Positions 1 through 8,800 of a stretch of DNA of 21,827 nucleotides are shown one piece after another. The stretch comes from Pelargonium nanum (taxonomy: Eukaryota > Streptophyta > Magnoliopsida > Geraniales > Geraniaceae), in assembly GCA_036897485.1 (NCBI GenBank), contig JAYMTF010001695.1:1-21827 (forward strand). The letters run 5' to 3'. The stretch's first letter is position 1, and the number at the start of each line of letters is the position of its first letter. A program made the translations under genes and the position numbers. The notes below the pieces were generated by a model, which made no database searches, had not been told where the DNA came from, and saw only the letters and a list, made by a program, of their open reading frames with translations.

Positions 1-70
1 CTCGGGACTCAGCTTAACGGTGCGCTTCCTTGCGCAGGATTGATCAAGACCTGGAACGACCTGACTCAGA

Positions 71-112
71 CTGACCCGAACTTTACTTGGGCTGACCCGA
101 ACCTTAACTTGG
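71..112. repeat. 21-bp tandem repeat, two copies
   Basis: Two adjacent 21-bp units occupy 71-91 and 92-112. Both begin CTGACCCGAAC and then read TTTACTTGGG or CTTAACTTGG. The following bases to about 165 keep a similar rhythm (GACTTGAACTAAGACCTTGAC) but are too diverged to count as clean units. The rest of 1-326 shows no gene, only AT-rich flank before the copia fragment. Confidence 0.6.
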
Positions 113-326
113 ACTCGGATTAAGACTTGAACTAAGACCTTGACTTAGATTGAAGACCTTGACTATTGGAAAAGAATATTAAAACGACGACGTACAAGAC
201 TGATAATTATGATTTGAAAAAAATACTACAATCATATATGTTTTGATATGTTTCTTTCAATATATACACTTTAAGACATGTTAGCTTTGTGAATATTTTT
301 TTCCATTTAATTCTCTTGTTCCTAAT

Positions 327-1549
327 ATGGAAAACACATATGATATTCTTCTCGCAAGCTGGATTCCTTCACCAATACAAGTTTCAGTGCCGCTCATATC
401 TCTAACCGTTGGTAACAACTCTTCCTCCGTGCAGTGTGAGAATCCGCAACAAAGTTTCACATCAACCACTCATCCAGTACACACCAACCAACAATCACAG
501 CCCGTGCCACCTTCCACCACATACATTGTCCATCCTATGCAAACATGTCCGCGTAACAGCATCCATAAATCTGTTCAGAAATTAAATCTTACGGCTCAAA
601 TTCAAACCAATATTGATCCCATTACTGTCAGTCATGCTCTCAAAGATTCTTAGTGGCAACAAGCTATGTCGGAAGAATTTACAGCATTACTTAATAATAG
701 AGCTTGGGACTTAGTCCTGCCTGACAACACTAAAAAAAATTGTGTAAATGGAATTTTCGTACAAATATGGTTCTGATGGCTCTCTCGACAGGTTTAAAGC
801 ACGATTTGCAGCGAAAGGATTTCGTCAAATTCTCGGTGTTGACTACCAGGACACACTCAGCCCAGTTATTAAAGCAACAATATATGTATCACCTTGTTCT
901 CAGTTTTGCCACAACAAAAGGTTGGGGTTTGAGGCAACTAGATATTATTAATGCATTTTTGCAAGGTCGCCCTTATGAATCAATATATATGTGTCGGCCT
1001 CTTGAGTTCTTTTATCCTGATAACCCCTCCTATGTGTGCAAATTGAGGAAATTTATTTATGGGTTGGAACAAGCAACGCGTGCCTGGTAAAGTGAGTTGA
1101 AACATTATCTTCAAAGTGTTGGGTTCCACAATTCACATGCGTATACAAATATATATTGTTTCATTGACACCATTATATATCTATTGGTATATGTTGATGA
1201 CATTATTGTTACGAGCAATTACACTATCTTTCTGGAGCAGTTTGTTACAAGTTTTGCATCCAAATTTTCACATAAGGATCTTGGTCCACTATCTTACTTT
1301 TTGGGTGTTGAAGTCATTCAAAATCAAAAAGGGTTTTTGTTGCCTCAACGCAGGTACTTACGTAATCTCTTGATTCAAACCAACATGTTTGATGCTAAAC
1401 TCGTTCAAACAATCATGTATAAGGATGTTTCTCTATCACTTCTCTCTAGAGATCATTTGCCAAATGCCACTTACTATCGAGTAGTTATTGGGAGCTTGCA
1501 ATATATGTTGTTAACAAGACCCAATATAGCCTTTCCTATCAAAACATGA
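327..1549 (+). mobile_element. Degenerate Ty1/copia retrotransposon pol fragment (reverse transcriptase)
   Basis: This is a dead piece of a copia-type polyprotein. It starts in the linker between integrase and reverse transcriptase and runs through most of the reverse transcriptase (RVT_2) domain. Family signatures are visible in several frames: WQQAMSEEF at about 654, [11 protein letters not shown] near 770, [13 protein letters not shown] near 930, an YGLEQATRAW-type motif ending at 1087, and the polymerase motif YVDD at 1190-1201. It is broken by a TAG at 651-653, a frameshift near 745, another near 880, and a TAA at 1088-1090. It ends at LTRPNIAFPIK, just before the RNase H region, where the SINE-like sequence begins. 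I see no LTRs, gag, protease or complete integrase. It is not expected to encode a working enzyme. Confidence 0.9.
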
Positions 1550-1723
1550 TGGGCCAAGTGATTAATACTACTTTGGATTTCCTTTGAGATCTCAAGTTCG
1601 AGCCTCCTTGTCGACAGTATGAGGTGAAATTTGTGGGGTGGGGTTTAAGGTGACGCTCCCAAAGGGAGTGAGAAACATTGTTACTTCGAGTATGATGTCC
1701 CGTTGCTGATAAAAAAAAAAAAA
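1550..1723 (+). mobile_element. tRNA-derived SINE-like element with A13 tail
   Basis: The segment has the layout of a plant tRNA-derived SINE. An A-box-like GGGCCAAGTGATTAA lies at 1551-1565. A B-box-like AGTTCGAGCC lies at 1595-1604, about 45 bp further on. A non-coding body of about 100 bp follows, ending in a run of 13 A at 1711-1723. Its start coincides with the break in the copia coding frame. I could not find a target-site duplication on the two sides, so the exact 5' end is uncertain. A truncated copy or a mosaic repeat is possible. Confidence 0.6.
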
Positions 1724-1763
1724 TTGAACACAACCCTTGTGGATCTGGACTATCACCATCTAA

Positions 1764-1920
1764 GCCCGCTGATCCCGTGCAGATTTGACCTCCATCGTTC
1801 AAGCTGATCTCTCCGTCCAAGCTCGCACCATTCACCTCCAGATCTAAAGCCAACTGTTCTAGCCGATCTCGTGCATATCTGACCTCCACCGTTCAAGCTG
1901 ATCTCGCTGTCCAAGCTCGC
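1764..1920 (+). repeat. Diverged tandem duplication, about 94-bp period
   Basis: The bases at 1764-1826 and 1862-1920 are two similar copies. Both contain TGACCTCCAYCGTTCAAGC followed by TGATCTC and GTCCAAGCTCGC; the shared GTTCAAGCTGATCTC starts at 1797 and 1891. They lie in a GC-rich segment (1724-2370) that has open frames on both strands but no recognisable protein. I read it as repeat-derived DNA. Confidence 0.6.
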
Positions 1921-2274
1921 CGACCTCGTTGGAGAGAGCAGTCGCAAGCAGAGCAGAGGTCGTCGTGGCCGTGGATGGAGGACGTCGACGTAGCACTTAC
2001 CGGAGAAGAATGAGGAGGACATCGACGGTTGCAGACAGATCAGAGGCCAGACGAATCCAAGGCCAGATCGAAGGCCAATCCAGACCGCCGTGCTCATCGT
2101 GGCTGCCCCCAAGACCAGACTGTCGTCAACGACCAGAGGAGCTCACGCCAAATCCGTCGACGACCGGTGAACCCAAATGGGTCTGTTTCATGCCAGAGCA
2201 AATTCCTTTCTTCGACCTTCAACCACGTCGGAGCAGATCTCGTGTCGCCATGGATGGAGCATGTAGGAGATGCA

Positions 2275-2292
2275 GAGAGAGAGAGAGAGAGA
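2275..2292. repeat. (GA)n microsatellite
   Basis: A short GA dinucleotide run lies inside the GC-rich repeat-like segment. From here to about 2730 I see only AT-rich sequence with short T runs. This may include the 3' untranslated region of the kelch gene on the minus strand; no clear poly(A) signal was settled on. Confidence 0.7.
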
Positions 2293-2730
2293 ATACGCCG
2301 AACAGTGAGAGAGAGGCTTCAGGTATCATTTTCATTTTTTTTAATTCAAGCCAAGTAAGAGCTTGTTTAGCTGTTGTTTTTTTTTAGATTGGAGGGTATT
2401 GAGGTCTTTTTACCACTTAAATGACGGAATAATAGACATAATGTAAAATGTAAAATTTAGGATATCCAAAAGTTAGAGCCAAAAGCTCATGCTCATTCCC
2501 ATCAAAATTCATCCAAATGCAGCAGTAAGTTTACAACTTTTTAAGCATTTACACAAATCATCTAAAAATTAATTTTAGGTGACATCACAACACATTCACC
2601 AAAATCAATTCCATGTCCTTGTTTCCATTGTTGGATTATAAGCTAGTTGCCTTCCCTAATAGAATATCAACGCAAGCAAATTGAATTGGTCTCTTTCATT
2701 TGAAAACAACCAACTCAAAAATAGTCAAAT

Positions 2731-2888
2731 TCAAGCAAAATCAACTAAACCCATAGAAACTAAATTCGACCCGATCAATAACACTGACAAAACTATGATA
2801 GCATTGCATTGCTCGATCCAAAGTAAGATGTCCAAAAATAAAAACATTACCAGGAACAAAGCGGTAATGGCATCATCTAAGGTTGATC
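2731..2888 (-). CDS. Kelch gene candidate terminal exon
   Basis: The acceptor CTGCAACAG ends at 2889 and joins exon 10 in phase 1 to give GSTLDDAITALFLVMFLFLD. It then continues as a hydrophobic, membrane-like tail to a TGA at 2731. A hydrophobic end is odd for a kelch protein. The exon may stop earlier at a GTAATG donor after TALFL, or the real last exon may be elsewhere. Confidence 0.35.
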
Positions 2889-5800
2889 CTGTTGCAGCCA
2901 GCGGGAAACTTGGGTGCAGATACAAATTGACATCATACCCGAAAAATTTAGAAATAGGAACGGGGAAGAATTAAAATCTAAATAGACGATTAGGAATATA
3001 AATAGAAGCGGGATGTGCCCTGTCATCGCAAATTAGCAAGTGATTTGATTGAGCCTTCACCAGCTCTAAATAAAACTACATATAACTAAACTCACACTCG
3101 TAGTATCCATATCGAGAGATGAGTATTAGTAGTCAGCAAAAACTCGGAAATGATAATTGTACAAATGGATGGCTGACAGATATTTATATGGAGTTATATG
3201 TATGTTCATATATAGGCCATCCTAATGTGAGTCATTTTGACTTTGCTGGACAGTGGTTTGCAATCCGCTATCTGTCATCAATCACACAAATTAATCAGTT
3301 TTGTCGGAAAGCAATCTATTGGAAGATGATAAAATTGCTCGACCTTGCCACAAGATTAGAGCTGGCAATTTGTGTCGTAACACGACACATGACACAAAAT
3401 TAGAGTGTTTGGAGCCAACATGTTTAGTACTCGTGTCGTGTTTGTGTTGGGCCTCCAAAACACGCACGCATGATTGATAAGTCGTGTAGTGACAAGCCCG
3501 ACACACAATTAAGGGTAAAATTGTAAATTATTCCTAGTAACGTGTTTGGTCATGTTGTGCCAAACATGAGTGGTCAACCAAGTTGGATCGTGTTTGTGTC
3601 AATCGTTTCATGTTGTGTCAACACGACCCAAGAATTAGTTACTGTGTTCACGTTGGGTCGTGCAAAACACAACACGCACGAATTGCCAGCTCTACACAAG
3701 ATATAAGTCTTGCTAGGAAATAAGAATTTTCAAATACAATGTGATCTAATGAATGCTGTGATTACCTTGATTCAAAGGCAAATTGACATTGTCATTGGTC
3801 ATGTCATTTTTCTCATCCTTCAAGTTCAAAGGAGTAGATGATGGCTCTGAACTAACTGAGACCTGCAGAAATGTTCGAAGTTCAAACTTAAAATTGTTCT
3901 TGAAGCTTGGATATTTCACAACGAATCCAGATATGGATACACATACACAATAGCCATTCACTTCGTCTTAACAAACAAAAGTAAAGCTTGATTTGTTGCC
4001 AGATGATTGATGAAGAATTTTAGATGCTCATGCAAAATGTCGTAAATTAGCAAAAAAAAATGATTGTAATATGAACTGAAAAATGATTGCAAAATGACAA
4101 GATTTTTTATTTTTCAGGAAAAAAGCATAGGGCATGACACCACATCTTTTCTTCTTTTTTTAAACTAAAACTGTATCTGGGAAATGTGGGAAATGTATTA
4201 AAATATATAAAATTATAGTTTTAATTTAGAGAAATGTAAAATATCCTCCCATACATGAAACACATGTTTTCACTACAATCCCTTCACTGCAAATACTCAC
4301 AAGCTATGAAACACAGGTACTCCTAGGAGATGGACCTACCGCTACGGGCACTGGTACTTTTGGGTACTTACCCAAATAAAATGAGCAGTATTTTTTCTTG
4401 GGTACTTTTCGGGTACGGTCAACATATAATATAAGTACTTCTAAGGTAATTCAAAATATATAATTAAAATCAGCATAATAATAGCAAAAATAATGAAATA
4501 TAAATTTAATGCAATCTTGGAACAAGAAATGCAGCTAATTAATACATGTATATCACATCTTTTCCTCTTCTTAGTCTTCTAACCTTCGTCTTTGTAACAA
4601 TAAAATCTGCAAACTAGAACTCTGAACTTCCATCCTACACATCCTTCATTTTTCTAATTGGTCATTCTCCACAAACCAAAACATATGGCCTTCCTTCTGT
4701 TCCTGTCATTAGATATAAATTTTTAACACATATATTTAACTTTTATTTTATTTTTTTAATTTATAAGTACCCCACCGTATCTGTACTTGTATCTGTACTC
4801 GTGCTTCATTGCTCACAAGTCATCTCTTCTTTTAATCCTTTCTTGACAAGAAACTTCTCTTCTTTTTTCTAAATTACGACCAAAACTCTAAAACTTCACA
4901 TCACCATCACTAATAACACTTTATCAACACAACAATGCACCAGAAAGATAACTTTTCATTTAGAGTGGATGATGCTCACAGGAAAGGAAGGGATTTGTGC
5001 TTCGGTTTGTCAGCAAAATGAAGAGGCCAAGGGGGCAAAGGTTCAGAGAACAGAAAGAGAATGTATTTGGGAGATGCTATGGCCAGAGAATAATAGATCT
5101 GGCTGTGTGAGGGGGTTGGGAAGGCAGATCTGCAGTTTTGGCCAAAGAAAATGGCAGAGCAACTGGACGAGGCTGCAGCTGGAAGAAGCTGGGAGTTTAA
5201 AGGACTGCTGATCAATGTTGAAGCTGAAAGGCATAGGGTGCAAATTATGTTAGGATGATTTATTTTTATTTTTTGCCTTTTAAAAGAAGAATCTATTTTT
5301 ACTATTAAATCAGGACACAAAAAGAGGATTTGTATATTCAGCACTAGACCCATCTATATTAAAAAAAAAAAATCATAAAATGGGATTGGTGTTCGGACAC
5401 GTGCCGGCACACACGAATCTGGCAGCAATCTTCACCAAATTGACAAGTCTGTAATGATAAGGATAATCACTGAGCAAATGATTTTACAAACTTAGTACCC
5501 GAATACAGGAATAAGGCATCTGTTTTTTTTTTCTGTCATGAATTTGATGATGTTTGAGGGTGTATCGACAAGATTAGCGAGTTTTATAATAAAATACTGA
5601 TTAAATAATTTTAATATGTGTTTTATAAAAAATAAAGATTCTTCTGGATTTAGTTATGTAGTTGGGTGTTGAGATAAAAACAAACACGGCTACCTTTGGA
5701 GAGGTCAATGCCATTTAATACACAGAAATTAATCGCTAATATAACCACTAATGAACATATTATCAATTAAGATAACTAGAATAATATACTAAAAGTGATC

Positions 5801-8800
5801 TTTTTGCAACTACCTCAAAGAAAATAATGAAATGATTATTTAAGAATAGTATGAACCACATTGTGCTTCTTCTACCGCACTAAAAATTATAATGAAGAAA
5901 AAAATACGCTTAGTATAGACATGATTTCTGACTTCATTATTCATGAATCATGAACTAATTAATACATGTAATGCTATGTAAATCAAATTATTCCATATGA
6001 TAATAACTAAATAAAATCTTACGCTACTTAGTAGAAGAAAAAAAATACCTTATAGGGGTCAGAAGGGTTAGAAAGAGGTGGATTCTCTGGAGCAGTTGCA
6101 ATAGCTGCTTCGTTGTGGTGTTCACTTGGGGTGGAGTCTTTTACGTGGGCACTATCTACTTGTCTGTGATCTACAGCATCCAGGTTGCTGGTTCTATAAC
6201 TTTTTGATTTGCTGTTGTGATCACCATTCAACATAACACCACCCATTGACCCAGCAGCCCTCTTCCTGATAAGGATTACACCATTAAAGTGCAACAAAAC
6301 AATAGAAAAACATAAGACAACCAAAAAAATTAATAATAGAGCACAACTACACAAATAGGGAGATGCGGTGTAACCTTATCCTCACCTGTTAAGGCTATGG
6401 TTATCTAATTGAAGTGAGCTTGGCTTGTTGGAAAATATTATTCCACGAAGAGGCTTTCCGCCGATACTAGTTTCAATGGTATATCCATTTGGGAGGCTCT
6501 CAATAACCTTTGCTTGAAAAGTCTTTTTTCCTTGAAAATGCTGATGGGATTGATTCAGAGATATTTTCTGTAGTCCTGCACATAAAGCACTAACTTTTAT
6601 AACTGAAAAACTAATATCATTTTCAGATATGAACCCTACCAATACAACTAATATGTGCACAATCCTTGGACAAGAAAAGCACCAAAGCAAGTTAGCTTTT
6701 GAATACTACCACAAGTAAGATCACAAAAACAATGGGGCATTTTCTCCTGAACTATAACAAATACTTTGCAGCATATTTTACAGATAATATTTGAAGTTCT
6801 ATGCATATTTATTGTTTAACAAGTTTGTTAACATCATATTGTTCCTAAGTCTACTGCTTTTCTCCCCTCCCTAACCCATCCGATTCTTCTAGTACGTACA
6901 AGCAGTAGCATTAGAAGGATTGATAGGGGTTCCTCAATAATACATGATGTATGGCCTAGAATCTCAGAGGAAGCACGAATTCAACTACAATAGGCTGCAC
7001 AAGAAATATAGCAAAACTCACTAGGACAATAAAAATACTTCCTTCAAAATTGGTAAGCCCGAAAATATTCTCAAAATCAAATTATTAAACATCTAATTTT
7101 CCAGCATTAACCTCAAAAATATAAGATACTATTGAGGCTACTCCATTTCTGCGATTTTAACAAGGGGCAATTTTGGAAAGACTGTAAAGTAGGTGGAGTT
7201 GTTGCATTTTCTTTGTATTTGTTTTGTCATAGATGGCACCCATACCAGGACAGGAGGCTGTTAACGTATATGAGAAAATCTGAACCTATCGTAGCACTAT
7301 AAGATATTCATTATAGCTTCAGTAGTTTGTTCTTACCCGATTGGCCAAAGCATGACACAGACATTGGTTGGCACATATCAGGATTTGTCCCAATTATGAC
7401 CAAAGCTTTATTGTTTACAGGGTTAAGGTTTTCGTCTTGGCACTTTAGCTTCAATTGCTTCTTCAGAGATAATTTCTCTAGCCTCCTCTCAATTTTTCTT
7501 GGAAGTCCTAGAACTCAAAACTTATTCTATTAGCAACATAGCATAAGATCCAGAGTCATTTTAGTAAAACTATTTACATACAGAGTACAGAAAAGTAAAT
7601 GGTTACATAGTTCAATTTATATTGTTTTCGAAACACGTAAAATAATGTAATTCAAAGAAGCAATCAAAATTCACTCTAGACCTGTGTGTAGGTAATACAT
7701 GTCATCCATTGCCTCAAGACTCTTATTGCAACCACCAATGAATACAAGGACACCATCCATCATGGGATCCAAGGAGTCACCAGACATGGAAAATCTAGAA
7801 GAAGGTCCATTGCCTAATGCTGTCACTCTGGTCCAAATACCAGTATCTGCATTGAAGTTGGGAGATGTTGATCAATATGGGGATAAATATATAATAAATA
7901 TAATGCTAAATAAGTGAACGGCTCTTGCAATTAACAGGAAACTTGGAAGGAAGAAAAGTTATGAAATTAGTTATAACAAATTCAAGGTCAACAAAAAAGA
8001 TGGTTGAATAAAGTGTTACGAAATTCGGGCATAACATGCAGTAAAAGGGTCAGGACTGTTTGTGAACTGGTGACAATTTCAACGAGTGGCTGTAGATAAA
8101 AGTGACTTGAAAGTGTTCAGAGTCATACAATTGGATAACCATCAGCACATGAGAGCCAAAGACGAACCCCCCAAAATGTTTTTTTTTTTTTTTTTTTTTG
8201 AAATTAACCCCCCAAAATGTTAGTGTCATAAATTATCGGTTCGAAACTATTCAACTTAGGTTCCCAAAAAGGATACTGCTGCCATGATACATAATCAATG
8301 TGGATTAATTTAAATAAAATAATACGGGCACTAGTACAACACATACCAACATCAAGCATATGAAGGTCATTGTACAGATTCTGAGAATCAGTAAATCCCC
8401 CAAATACAAACAAGATCTTGCCAAAAGCAACAGTTGAATGACCAGCCCGAGGTGGTAATATCTGGCCAGAAGTGTTCAATTGCGTCCACACTAGAGTATC
8501 TGATAAACAAAACAATGGCAATAGCAATCACACATATATCCTCAAATTAAAGACAGTAATTTAAACCATCTGTTATATGTATTAGAAGCACAAGGGCATA
8601 GAGATTTCTAGGAGGTGCACAAAATAGTAAACATAAAAAGTTCAAAAACTAATTCCTACGTAAATGCAAATCATAAAGTAAAATGGACTAGCCCTAAAAT
8701 TTCAAATCAATTGGAACATTTTTCTACATTAGAAATTAAGTGATCAGGTAATTACTACCCACTACTGCATACAGCATATGAATATGTGTCCTTACCAAAA

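Noticed and set aside
1753..2387. Overlapping open frames of 109-152 codons on both strands
   Set aside because: Open frames on both strands of a GC-rich, internally duplicated segment are expected from composition; no protein family is recognisable.
3119..3403. 94-codon plus-strand frame
   Set aside because: It runs into the hAT MITE at 3357 and has no recognisable domain; it lies antisense in a kelch intron.
4976..5353. 125-codon minus-strand frame in kelch intron 9
   Set aside because: It is serine- and leucine-rich by composition, with no motif, and is not in phase with good splice sites joining exons 9 and 10.
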